Source: Bacillota bacterium
GTDB taxonomy: Bacteria; Bacillota; Sulfobacillia; RBS10-35; JAJYVN01
DNA: 17,603 nucleotides
Reading direction: 5' to 3'
Assembly (NCBI GenBank): GCA_021791995.1
Contig: JAJYVN010000025.1
Location: 1-17,603 of the forward strand
Shown: piece after piece, positions 1-6,903 of the stretch
How positions within the stretch are numbered: position 1 is the first letter of the stretch
Layout: every line of letters starts with the position of its first letter
Program-made: the position numbers and the translations under genes
The notes under the pieces: model-generated
What the model saw: the letters and a program-made list of their open reading frames with translations, nothing else
Databases searched by the model: none
What the model was told of the DNA's origin: nothing

Positions 1-59
1 CGGTAAACTGTGCGAACAGAGATGCCCAACCGTTTTGCGGCTTGCCCTGTCGAGAGCAT
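1..59 (-). CDS. N-terminus of helix-turn-helix protein, probably IS607-type recombinase (partial, runs off left edge)
   Basis: The minus strand from ATG at 59 reads MLSTGQAAKRLGISVRTVY and continues past the window edge. This is a MerR/excisionase-type helix-turn-helix start, and it resembles the opening of IS607-family serine recombinases (TnpA), which begin with a similar LSTGEAAKLLGV-type helix. The start is supported by AAGGGA four to five bases upstream. An in-frame ATG at 74 would add five residues, but it sits at the predicted transcription start. Only 19 residues are visible, so an excisionase or another MerR-like DNA-binding protein is equally possible. The catalytic domain that would settle this lies outside the window. 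Confidence 0.5.
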   Translation of the reverse strand, partial: MLSTGQAAKRLGISVRTVY

Positions 60-80
60 CTGTTCCCTTATCATAGGGTC

Positions 81-109
81 ATCATCCGATCACCGGCGAG
101 TAATGTCAA
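81..109 (-). promoter_or_regulatory. Sigma-70-like promoter for the left-edge HTH gene
   Basis: On the minus strand a perfect TTGACA (109-104) is followed after 17 bases by GATGAT (86-81), which matches four of six bases of the -10 consensus. The predicted start of transcription near 74 leaves a leader of about 15 bases that contains the AAGGGA ribosome site of the ATG at 59. TATGAT at 75-70 is a better hexamer but lies too far from the -35 and too close to the ATG. Confidence 0.45.
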
Positions 110-119
110 GCGTCGATGT

Positions 120-326
120 CTACTCCTGAGCGGACGCAAAACAACCGAGGCGAAGGATGCGTCGCTGCAACATGGAAAAGAAAATCTCGACCTGATAGAC
201 CCAAGACGCATGGATCGGCGTGTGGTGAAACACGAAGACGCCGTCCTGTGCGGCATTGAACTTCCTCCACCGCCGTCCTTGCCGTCGTGTCGTCCCAGGA
301 CCGTTATTGCGGGAGGCGTGGAGCAC
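120..326 (-). pseudogene. IS630-family transposase, C-terminal remnant
   Basis: The minus-strand frame contains VFVFHHTPIHASWVYQVEIF, followed by FSMLQRRILRLG and FASAQE. This matches the IS630-family DDE transposase region usually written as HPRFVFHFTPTHASWLNQVEIWFSxLQRRxLRRGxFAS. The usual DN of the second catalytic motif appears as NN (SRNNGPGT), so a catalytic Asp seems to be lost. The frame stops just after FASAQE, where intact members continue. No N-terminal half is present: upstream the same frame runs back only to the stop codon of the neighbouring membrane-protein gene at 357-359. This is a decayed fragment, not a working transposase. Confidence 0.75.
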
Positions 327-356
327 CTGTCGCTCTGTGATCCTCTTAACCTCCCG

Positions 357-1190
357 CTATAGGTCGGCCAGCGCACCCGGACGCACAGCGGCACGACCAG
401 CGGGACTGTGCAACGCAACGAGTCCACAGACGACCAAAGGCAGCAGCAGCACTTGCTCACGCACGGCAGCTACCATCGCTGGCCCCGAACCCCCCGAGGC
501 CACTACGCACAGTCCCGTCAAGGCCGCCAGCACGGCGCAGGTACCGGCGCCCACCGCGACGCGCCAGGCTACGCGCGCATGGCGGCAGTGGCCGTGGGCA
601 AACAAACCGTATGTGGCCAGACCGAGAAGCACACCCGCCAGAGCGTCCACGCCGCCCAAGGCGGGAGAAAGGGGTGGGTGCAGGGTTGTCCGAGACAGCA
701 CCGGCAAAGGGACACCCCAGAAGAGCGCCCCCTCGACCAGAAAGAGTAGTGCACTGGCGGCACTCAGCCAGGACAGCAACCGTAACCGCTGTCGGCGCAC
801 TGCCGCGCCGGCTGACTGCCGCGGCACTCGGTCCAGGGCGAACAGGCGCACGGCCTCCCCTTCCCGCACAAAAACAAGGCGCGTGCGCAACTGGTCACCA
901 TCGCGTTCGCCACTGCCGGGCGTGCGCGCTTCTTCGGTGCAGGTGACGACTGCGGCACCGCCGCTCGTCTCCACCGTCACCACCGTACGAGCCAGGATCC
1001 CGAGACGCCGCCGGCCGCGCGCCCGCGACAGAAACTGCTCGCGCGACAAAACGGAGCCGTCGGAACGCACGGCGGTGAACCCACTGGCGACCGAAGTATC
1101 CAGTGCGGCACGGTCGCCGTTGTATTCCGCTTCGGCGAGAGCCGCCGTGATCGCCAGCAACGCGTCCAGGGCGAAAGCATCCGACTCCAT
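357..1190 (-). CDS. NTF2/SnoaL-like domain fused to four transmembrane segments, membrane protein of unknown function
   Basis: The 277-residue product has two parts. Residues about 5-122 look like an NTF2-fold domain of the DUF4440/SnoaL type: a helical start, then YNGDRAALDTSVASGFTAV, SREQFLSRA and alternating beta strands ending at LFALDRVP. Residues about 136-262 hold four hydrophobic segments (about 138-163, 180-199, 207-231 and 238-260), so the protein should sit in the cytoplasmic membrane. It is the last gene of the cupin-MFS operon; the MFS stop at 1214 lies just upstream. The start is uncertain: ATG at 1190 has AGAGG 12 bases upstream, ATG at 1202 touches that AGAGG directly, and GTG at 1214 has no ribosome site. 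The substrate of the NTF2 domain is unknown, and no catalytic residues can be assigned. Confidence 0.7.
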   Translation of the reverse strand: MESDAFALDALLAITAALAEAEYNGDRAALDTSVASGFTAVRSDGSVLSREQFLSRARGRRRLGILARTVVTVETSGGAAVVTCTEEARTPGSGERDGDQLRTRLVFVREGEAVRLFALDRVPRQSAGAAVRRQRLRLLSWLSAASALLFLVEGALFWGVPLPVLSRTTLHPPLSPALGGVDALAGVLLGLATYGLFAHGHCRHARVAWRVAVGAGTCAVLAALTGLCVVASGGSGPAMVAAVREQVLLLPLVVCGLVALHSPAGRAAVRPGALADL

Positions 1191-1213
1191 TGCGCTCAAC
1201 ATCCTCTGTCTCA

Positions 1214-2446
1214 CTAATTTGGTCCGCGGCCGAACGGGCCGACGAGCCACAGGACTGCGATCAGCCCGCCCGCCGCAGCAACCCACAGCGTATCGCGCGT
1301 GCCAATGCACGTCGCCGCTAGACCGCCCGCCAGAAAGCCGAATGGCAGCCCGATCCAAGCCAAAAAACGCATGCTGGCATTGCACCGCCCCAGGAGTTCC
1401 TGGGGCGTGATCCGTTGGCGCATACTCACTTGGGTCACCGTATACGCCGAGCGAGCGCCCACTTGGATCGCGCCAGCTCCGGCCAAAAGGGGCACCGCGA
1501 CCAGCAGCCTGTGCGGCGCCAATGGCACGAGGAGCGGCGCGGCACTGAAGGTAATGGCCGCCACCAACAGTGTGCGGCTTACGCCGAGCCGCACGGCCAG
1601 AGCCGGCGCCATCCAGGCACCAGCGAGCCCCCCCACGCTCTGCCCGGCATACACCAAACCGAGGAAGAGCGGCGAGAGGCCCACTACCCGGACCGCGAAT
1701 AGCACATACACGGCACCAGCCACCGTGCCAAAGAAGTTGGCCGTGGCCGTGCAGCCAGCGACGGCCCGGAGTGCGGGCTGGCTCACGAGCCAAGCCAGGC
1801 CCGCGCGAATTTGCCCGGCCGGACCATCGCCACCTCGGGCGCCACGGGGAGAAGCCGGGACCGCAGGGAGCCCGAGCAGGGCAATCAGCGAGCCCAGATA
1901 CGTGGCGGCGGTCACGCCCACCGCTACAGGCGCCGTCACCCACTGCACAAGGGCACCACCAAGGCCGGGACCGGCCACTTGGCTCGCCGCCCGACTGACC
2001 TCCAGGCGTGCATTCTTCCCGGCCAGGGTGTTCGGGGGCAAAAGGCGGGGCAAGAGCGACTGGTGGGCAATGTCAAACATGGCCGTCAAGGCACCAGCAC
2101 CCGCCACGGCAGCGAATAGTGTCGTCATCGTCAGGCGGTGCATCACCGCCAGAATCGACACCAGGCCGGCGAGCGTCGCGCGACCAGCATCGGCCGCAAT
2201 GAGTAAAGACCGGGGATCTACGCGATCGGCCACCACACCGAGCGGAAGTGCGACCAACAAGACAGGCATGGTGGCGGCCGCACCGAGCCATCCCATCTGC
2301 AAGGCCGTGGCCTTGAGCACGATCACCGCAGTCAGCGGGATGGCAAGCAGGGACACCTGCGCCCCCACCTGGGCCACCGTTTGCCCAATCCACAGTCTCT
2401 TGAAGGCACGCTCACCCGGGACGCGGGCCGCCTCACTCGGCCGCAC
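1214..2446 (-). CDS. MFS transporter, EntS/MFS_3-like exporter
   Basis: The 410-residue protein has about 12 hydrophobic segments. It also has the major facilitator signature between TM2 and TM3, GVVADRVDPRSLLIAADAGR, a variant of GxxaDrxdrRr. The opening FKRLWIGQTVAQVGAQVSLL and the loop motif FDIAHQSLLPRLLPP are typical of the MFS_3 group, which includes the enterobactin exporter EntS and macrolide-efflux-like proteins. It probably exports a small molecule across the cytoplasmic membrane; the substrate cannot be read from sequence. I chose GTG at 2446 because GGAGG lies six bases upstream. ATG at 2464 adds six residues but has no good ribosome site. The start overlaps the end of the cupin gene by 14 bases, which implies translational coupling. 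Confidence 0.85.
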   Translation of the reverse strand: MRPSEAARVPGERAFKRLWIGQTVAQVGAQVSLLAIPLTAVIVLKATALQMGWLGAAATMPVLLVALPLGVVADRVDPRSLLIAADAGRATLAGLVSILAVMHRLTMTTLFAAVAGAGALTAMFDIAHQSLLPRLLPPNTLAGKNARLEVSRAASQVAGPGLGGALVQWVTAPVAVGVTAATYLGSLIALLGLPAVPASPRGARGGDGPAGQIRAGLAWLVSQPALRAVAGCTATANFFGTVAGAVYVLFAVRVVGLSPLFLGLVYAGQSVGGLAGAWMAPALAVRLGVSRTLLVAAITFSAAPLLVPLAPHRLLVAVPLLAGAGAIQVGARSAYTVTQVSMRQRITPQELLGRCNASMRFLAWIGLPFGFLAGGLAATCIGTRDTLWVAAAGGLIAVLWLVGPFGRGPN

Positions 2447-3014
2447 GGTGGGCCTCCGGCGCATGGTCCGGTCGTTGCGGCGTGGCCGCTGGTGCGTTGG
2501 ACACCGCAATGCGGCCGCGGCGCCCAACCGCTGCAGCGACCGTGAGTCCCAAGCGCACGAATCGGCGCGGTACGCGGGGAACAGAGACCTCACGTAAGTG
2601 AGAAAGCAGCACCTCCGCCAAAGCGGACAGACGCGCGACCGGGCCAAGCCCCATGCGCTCAATCTGGGCAGTCTCAGCCAGGAGATCCTCGAAATGCAGC
2701 GCTGGACGGATCTCCACCAAAACATGAGCGATGTCGGGGCCAGGATTGCAGAAGCGGTGTGCGGTGCCCGGCGGGACCTCGACCGCCGTGCCTGCGCTCG
2801 CATCCACCGTGCTCCGCCCAATGCGTAAGCGTAGGCAACCCGAGAGCACCGTGAACCGCTCGCGCTGCTCGGGATGCGCGTGGGATGCCGGCCCGCCACG
2901 ACCGGGCGGCAGGAAAAGGTCGAACTCCAACATTGCATCACCGGTCTGACCCGCAGAACGCACAACGATGCGCTCTCCCGTGGTCGAATTCTCGATGACG
3001 CGCCCGATGGGCAC
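2433..3014 (-). CDS. Cupin-domain protein
   Basis: The 193-residue product has a single cupin barrel at about residues 18-105. Motif 1 is SHAHPEQRERFTVLSG (His45, His47 and a downstream Glu), and motif 2 is PPGTAHRFCNPG (His86), so a metal site is plausible. Residues 106-193 are a helical, Arg- and Ala-rich extension I do not recognise. The GTG start at 3014 is preceded by GGGAGG with nine bases between, which is better than any upstream option. The gene heads an operon with the MFS exporter and the NTF2/membrane protein. It could be a small-molecule sensor or an enzyme; no DNA-binding motif is visible, so a regulator role is not supported. Confidence 0.8.
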   Translation of the reverse strand: MPIGRVIENSTTGERIVVRSAGQTGDAMLEFDLFLPPGRGGPASHAHPEQRERFTVLSGCLRLRIGRSTVDASAGTAVEVPPGTAHRFCNPGPDIAHVLVEIRPALHFEDLLAETAQIERMGLGPVARLSALAEVLLSHLREVSVPRVPRRFVRLGLTVAAAVGRRGRIAVSNAPAATPQRPDHAPEAHRAAE

Positions 3015-3113
3015 CTGCTTCAACCTCCCTACGCCGGAGGGCAAGACAACTCTGGCCAGGCTTAGCAGCGGCACCGCCCCACCCCTTGACGCGGAGCATC
3101 GGCGGTCGCTGGC

Positions 3114-3127
3114 TCCTTCATGAAGGA
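3114..3127. promoter_or_regulatory. 14-bp palindrome upstream of the cupin operon, possible operator
   Basis: TCCTTCATGAAGGA is a perfect 14-bp palindrome about 100 bases upstream of the cupin start, in the gap (3015-3156) between the cysteine desulfurase stop and the cupin gene. It may be a regulator site for the cupin-MFS operon. I could not identify convincing -35/-10 hexamers next to it. Confidence 0.3.
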
Positions 3128-3156
3128 CAAGCATACGGCGCTGGTGCCCGAGGGTA

Positions 3157-4314
3157 CTACCTTCGAGGGGCCTTCCCGAGTGTGGCCGCAGCTGCAATCA
3201 GCAGGTCTGCGGCCGTCCCCACGTCCTCCTCGGTGTTGAACCTTCCCAGGGATAGCCGCACCGCCGTCAACGCCTCAGCCGGACCGAACCCCATGGCCAG
3301 CAGAACCCCAGAGGGTTCCGCCCGTCCGGCATGGCAAGCGGAACCCGTCGAGGCGGCGATGCACGGAACGGCGGCCAGAAGATCGTCGCCAGCCACCCCA
3401 GCAACCCCTATATTCAGTGTGTTCGGCAATCGACGTTCCGGGTGCCCATGCAGTCGGACTCCTGGAATACCCCCCGCCAGCCGCCGCCACAATCCGTCGC
3501 GAAGGCCCTGGAGCCGGAGGGCTTCCGCATGGAGGTGCTTCCGGGCAAGAGCACAGGCCTTCCCGAGACCGACGATCCCTGCGACGTTCTCGGTTCCCGC
3601 ACGACGTCCGGCCTCGTGGCCAGCACCATGGATCAGCGGCTCCAGCGTAAGCCCGTTACGCACGTAGAGGGCGCCCACGCCCTTGGGTGCGTACAGCTTG
3701 TGCCCCGCCACCGCAAGCAGGTCCACTCCCAGATCCTTCACCGCGACCGGCACCTTGCCCGCCGATTGTGCCGCGTCCGAGTGAAATAGGACCCCGCGCT
3801 CCCGCACGACGGCGGCGATGTCCGCCAGGGGCTGAAGCGTACCGACTTCGTTCTGGGCATGCATCACGCTCACCAGAATGGTGTCGTCACGGAGTGCCCT
3901 GCGTACGTCGTCGGGATCGACGAGACCCGTCTGGTCCACGGGCAGCACCGTCACCGTAAAGCCGTGTCGGCGCTGCAGGTAGCGGCAGGTATTGAGCACG
4001 GCCGGGTGCTCCACGGCTGTTGTAACGATGTGCCGACCCCGGTCCCACTGAGAGAAAGCCACGCCGCAGATGGCAAGGTTGTCGGCCTCGCTGCCACCAC
4101 CGGTAAAGACAATCTCGGTGGGATCCGCACCCAGAAGCTCGGCCACCTGCCGTCGGGCGTGCTCCACCGCCTCGCGCGCGGCCTGGCCATATTCGTGTCC
4201 GCTGGAGGGATTACCAAACTCCGTTTCCAGATACGGCCGCAGAGCCGCAAAGACGGCCGGATCCACCGGGGTCGTCGCGTTGTGGTCCAGGTAAATCGCT
4301 CTCTCCGTCGGCAT
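3157..4314 (-). CDS. Cysteine desulfurase, NifS/IscS-like, adjacent to selD
   Basis: This is a 385-residue class V aminotransferase-fold PLP enzyme. It converts cysteine to alanine and loads sulfur (or selenium from selenocysteine) onto its own Cys. Visible motifs are YLDHNATTPV (8-17), GNPSSGHEYG (34-43), FTGGGSEADNL (70-80), VEHPAVL with His104, HSDAAQSAGK (178-187), the PLP-Lys motif VAGHKLYAPKG (Lys206), RRAGTEN (237-243) and the active-site loop TGSACHAGRAEPSGVLLAMG (Cys327). Length is normal for the family. ATG at 4314 has a GGGGG run six bases upstream. It follows selD after 44 bases on the same strand. Cysteine desulfurases next to selD are often assigned a selenium-supply role; that role is inferred here from context, not from residues. 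Confidence 0.93.
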   Translation of the reverse strand: MPTERAIYLDHNATTPVDPAVFAALRPYLETEFGNPSSGHEYGQAAREAVEHARRQVAELLGADPTEIVFTGGGSEADNLAICGVAFSQWDRGRHIVTTAVEHPAVLNTCRYLQRRHGFTVTVLPVDQTGLVDPDDVRRALRDDTILVSVMHAQNEVGTLQPLADIAAVVRERGVLFHSDAAQSAGKVPVAVKDLGVDLLAVAGHKLYAPKGVGALYVRNGLTLEPLIHGAGHEAGRRAGTENVAGIVGLGKACALARKHLHAEALRLQGLRDGLWRRLAGGIPGVRLHGHPERRLPNTLNIGVAGVAGDDLLAAVPCIAASTGSACHAGRAEPSGVLLAMGFGPAEALTAVRLSLGRFNTEEDVGTAADLLIAAAATLGKAPRR

Positions 4315-4358
4315 CAGGATCCCCCCAGTTCCAAGCACGTCCGAGTGCAGCAGCCTGC

Positions 4359-5396
4359 CTATAGAACGACATCCATGCTACCAACGGGCCCCGGTAACAC
4401 CTCACCGATGTCCACCGCAGCCACCCGATCTGCGGTGAGCGTAGACAGCATCGTCTCCACGCGGTCGGGCGGCACAGCGATCAGTAAGCCCCCCGAGGTT
4501 TGGGCATCGCAAAGCAGCATCCGAGCCTCGGCGGGAACTGCCGGAGACCAGTGCACTTCGTCGCGCAGCAAGCGGTAATTGTTCTGAGTGCCTTGCGAGA
4601 CAACGCCGTCGCGGAGTAGATCCCAGGCACCTTCCAGCACTGGAACCCGCCCGAGCGCCACGCGCGCGCCAACCCCGCTCTGCTGAACGATCTCGCGCAG
4701 GTGGCCCAGCAGCCCAAACCCGGTCACATCGGTACAGGCGCTGGCGCCCACCGCTTGCATGGCCTCGGCCGCCGCGCGGTTAAGCTGTGTCATGACCGGC
4801 CGTACCCAACGCTCGATCTCCATGCCACCCCGCCCATGCGTCAAGGCAGTCGTCAGGACACCGACGCCTAACGGCTTGGTCAGTACCAAGCGATCCCCGG
4901 CCCGCGCGCCCGACTTCCGGACGATCCGCTTGGGATCGACCACCCCGGTGACAGACATACCATACTTGGGCGTAGGATCGTCCAGGGAATGCCCGCCGAT
5001 GATGGGTACCCCGGCCTCGGCCGCCTTCGCCGCGCCGCCCTGCAGCATCTGCTCCAGAATGGAGGCCGGCAACATGCGCACCGGAAAGGCAACCACGTTG
5101 AGGGCGAACAGCGGAGTGGCGCCCATGGCGTAGATGTCGCTCAGCGCGTTCGCTGCGGCGACCTCACCGAAGACGCGCGGATCATCCAGGACCGGCGTAA
5201 TGACGTCCACCGTCTGAACAACGGCGAGATCATCCCGCAGGCGGAATACAGCCGCATCCTCGCCCACCCCTGCGAGAACACGCGGATGATCGACAGCCGG
5301 TAAACACTTCAGGACCTGGACCAGGTCCTGCGGCCCCATCTTGGACGCTCAGCCAGCACCCGGCGAGTATGCGGTTAACCGCAGCAGGCTTTCCAT
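4359..5396 (-). CDS. selD: Selenophosphate synthetase SelD, itself a selenoprotein (in-frame TGA at 5349-5351 read as Sec)
   Basis: SelD makes selenophosphate from selenide and ATP, the selenium donor for Sec-tRNA and other selenium uses. Translated from ATG at 5396, the N-terminus reads MESLLRLTAYSPGAG-U-ASKMGPQDL. This matches the family pattern LTxYSxGaGCxxKxxP, with Sec16 at the catalytic Cys17 position of E. coli SelD and Lys19 at its essential Lys20. Later motifs are GVGEDAAVF, DVITPVLDDPRVFGEVAAAN, ALSDIYAMGATPLFALNVVA, GGHSLDDPTPKYGMSVTG, CTDVTGFGLLGHL and CDAQTSGGLL. The full product is 345 residues, like the E. coli enzyme; starting at ATG 5339 would remove the active site. GGGGTGAT lies seven bases before ATG 5396. 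A SECIS-like hairpin follows the TGA. Promoter: TATACT at 5422-5417 is a possible -10, with no clear -35, as expected of a LysR-activated gene. Confidence 0.93.
5310..5330 (-). promoter_or_regulatory. Bacterial SECIS element of selD
   Basis: On the minus strand the arms CAGGACCTGG and CCAGGTCCTG around a single central base can fold into an 8-bp stem (CAGGACCU/AGGUCCUG) with the apical loop GGUCC. The loop begins 27 bases after the TGA, so 26 bases separate them. Known bacterial SECIS elements have a loop about 16-37 bases after UGA and a G among the first two loop bases; both conditions are met. The GGU in the loop also recalls the SelB contact in E. coli fdhF. It lies wholly inside the coding sequence (codons for PQDLVQVL). 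Confidence 0.8.
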
Positions 5397-5465
5397 GGAG
5401 AGTATCACCCCGCCGCAGTATACCGCACCGATCATGCGTCCTGTATGCTATGTTGTGCGGATATG

Positions 5466-5480
5466 ATGCGTTTGGTGCAT
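5466..5480. promoter_or_regulatory. LysR-type box (ATGC-N7-GCAT) between selD and the LysR gene
   Basis: ATGCGTTTGGTGCAT is an inverted repeat with T-N11-A spacing, the classic LysR-family binding shape. It lies 34 bases before the regulator's ATG and 70 bases before selD's ATG. A further half-like element, ATCATGCG at 5431-5438, lies closer to selD. The same ATGC-N7-GCAT architecture recurs at the far end of the LysR gene (6421-6441). Confidence 0.55.
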
Positions 5481-5513
5481 AAATGGGAGCGTAGCAGAGG
5501 GAGATGGGCAGGG

Positions 5514-6440
5514 ATGAGCGAGGAGGCACTTCCAGCGTTGGACCTTGGGGCGCTTCAGGCCTTCTATCAGGTCGCCCGCCTCGGAAGTTTCTCGCGCGCG
5601 GCCGACCTACTCCACCGCAGCCAGCCAGCCGTCTCACGCCAAGTACAGGCACTGGAAGCGGCTCTAGGATTCCCGGTCTTCGCGGAACGACGCCCGCGCG
5701 TGCTTCTCAGCGATGCGGGCCGAGCCCTCTACACATACGCCGAGCGCATCCTGCGACTGTGTGGCGAGGCGGCTCAGACCATGGAGGAGTTGCGAAACCT
5801 CAACCGCGGTCGGGTGCGTCTGGCGGCAAGCACCACCCCTGGCGGCTACATCCTACCGGCGCTTCTGGTGCGCTTCAGCGCCCGACACCCGGGAATCGAC
5901 CTTGACCTCGCCGTCGCGTCCAGCGCAGAGGTTGCCCGCCGCGTGGCCGCCGGCGACGCCGACATCGGGGTCCTGTCCGAAGGCATGGCCGGCGCTCCGT
6001 TCTTCCTCCAACCCTTCGTGACCGACGAACTGCTCTTGGTCGCGCCCCCCAACCATCGCTTGGCGGGACGCGCGGTTTCCGCCGGTGACCTAGTCGCCGA
6101 GACACTGCTTCAACGGGAAGAAGGGTCCGGGAGCCGGCGCGCGGTCGAAGCGCATCTGGAGCGGGAGAAGTGGCGGTTCGGGCGGGTCCTCACCCTGGGC
6201 TGTTCGGAAGGCATCAAGCGGGCCGCGGCCGCCGGCTTGGGGCTGGCGTTCCTGTCCCGGTTCGTGGTGTCGAGCGACCTGGCAAGCGGAACGCTCGCCC
6301 TTGTCTCAGCCAAGGCCCTGCCGCGCGTGCTTCACCTTGCGATCCCGCGCGAGGCGCGCATGTCCCCTGCCGCGGCGGCCCTGCACGCCTTCCTCCAGCA
6401 AGCTGCCGCGTCGACGGAGAATCATGCGAACTTAGCATGA
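5514..6440 (+). CDS. LysR-type transcriptional regulator, CysL/YeiE-like
   Basis: The 308-residue protein has an N-terminal winged helix at about 11-70: LGALQAFYQVARLGSFSRAA, DLLHRSQPAVSRQVQALEAA, LGFPVFAERRPRVLLSDAGR. A linker helix follows, then a periplasmic-binding-like effector domain from about 92 (RVRLAASTTPGGYILPALL) to 295. ATG at 5514 was chosen because GGGAG lies ten bases upstream and the protein then starts just before the HTH; the longer frame from 5445 has no ribosome site. It is divergent from selD and lies upstream of, and collinear with, the DsrE-methyltransferase-SQR genes. Its position and the shared dyads suggest that it controls both arms. The effector is unknown; a reduced sulfur or selenium compound, or a cysteine precursor, is a reasonable guess. 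Confidence 0.92.
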   Translation: MSEEALPALDLGALQAFYQVARLGSFSRAADLLHRSQPAVSRQVQALEAALGFPVFAERRPRVLLSDAGRALYTYAERILRLCGEAAQTMEELRNLNRGRVRLAASTTPGGYILPALLVRFSARHPGIDLDLAVASSAEVARRVAAGDADIGVLSEGMAGAPFFLQPFVTDELLLVAPPNHRLAGRAVSAGDLVAETLLQREEGSGSRRAVEAHLEREKWRFGRVLTLGCSEGIKRAAAAGLGLAFLSRFVVSSDLASGTLALVSAKALPRVLHLAIPREARMSPAAAALHAFLQQAAASTENHANLA

Positions 6441-6441
6441 T
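6421..6441. promoter_or_regulatory. Perfect LysR-type dyad overlapping the 3' end of the LysR gene
   Basis: The arms ATCATGC and GCATGAT are perfect inverted repeats separated by seven bases (GAACTTA), giving T-N11-A spacing. It overlaps the stop codon of the LysR gene and lies 115 bases upstream of the DsrE-like ATG. The core is the same ATGC-N7-GCAT as at 5466-5480. Weaker related repeats follow: ATGTTTTGGCAT (6449-6460) and a second GCAT at 6467-6470. Confidence 0.55.
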
Positions 6442-6484
6442 CGTTTCGATGTTTTGGCATTGGACGCATAAGCAGGCGGCCCCT

Positions 6485-6497
6485 ACGCTTCAAGCGT
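6485..6497. promoter_or_regulatory. Short palindrome in the promoter region of the DsrE-methyltransferase-SQR operon
   Basis: ACGCTT-C-AAGCGT is a perfect 13-base dyad 59 bases upstream of the DsrE-like start. A possible promoter is TTGGAC (6460-6465) with TACGCT (6484-6489) 18 bases later; neither hexamer is strong. The dyad would overlap the -10 and could be an operator, or simply a small hairpin in the leader. Confidence 0.25.
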
Positions 6498-6555
6498 GAA
6501 GACGTGGTGGCCGCCTGGCTCTCCGCGCAACCAACCGCCTGAGGGGGTGCTTCCG

Positions 6556-6876
6556 ATGAAGATCGGCGTGGTTCTCGGCACCAATGAGCCGGAAACCGCA
6601 TGGAACGCCTTTCGCTTCTCGGTGAAAGCGCTAGATTCCGGCCACACGGTCCGGGTTTTCCTGCTCGGAGCAGGCGTCGAAAGCGAGCGTATCCACCAGG
6701 ACGCCTACGACGTTCCCGAACAAATCCAGGCGTTTACGGATCGTGGTGGGGAGGTACTCGCCTGCGGCACGTGCCTGCGCTCACGCCAAATGGATGGTTC
6801 AGCCCTCTGCCCGATCTCGACGATGCAGGATCTCGTCGATCTGACCACGTGGGCAGACCGCATGCTGACGTTCTGA
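6556..6876 (+). CDS. DsrE-family small sulfur/selenium-relay-like protein
   Basis: The 106-residue protein has the DsrE/DsrF-like fold pattern: MKIGVVLGTNEPETAWNAFR at the N-terminus, VRVFLLGAGVE in the middle, and the Cys motif VLACGTCLRSRQMDGSALCP with Cys70, Cys73 and Cys85. It ends SDxxLTF-like (WADRMLTF), as do many DsrE-like proteins. CGTC is shared with the C-terminal domain of the selenium-trait protein YedF, and DsrE relatives carry persulfide sulfur on a Cys. ATG at 6556 has GAGGGGG upstream with a normal gap; an in-frame ATG at 6496 lacks one. It begins the operon with the methyltransferase (27 bases downstream) and the SQR-like gene. A sulfur- or selenium-carrier role is inferred. 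Confidence 0.82.
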   Translation: MKIGVVLGTNEPETAWNAFRFSVKALDSGHTVRVFLLGAGVESERIHQDAYDVPEQIQAFTDRGGEVLACGTCLRSRQMDGSALCPISTMQDLVDLTTWADRMLTF

Positions 6877-6903
6877 GCCGACGGGCGAGGGAGGGAGCCG
6901 GTT

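Noticed and set aside
357..1943. A 528-codon minus-strand frame as one protein
   Set aside because: The part upstream of about 1202 is the shadow of the MFS gene in another frame; only the last 277 codons carry protein-like sequence with a domain and TM helices.
1299..2597. Long plus-strand frame opposite the MFS gene
   Set aside because: Arg/Pro/Ala-rich antisense shadow of the conserved MFS coding sequence, with no motif.
4359..5339. SelD starting at ATG 5339
   Set aside because: It would lack the catalytic Cys/Sec and Lys; the upstream frame through TGA matches the family exactly.
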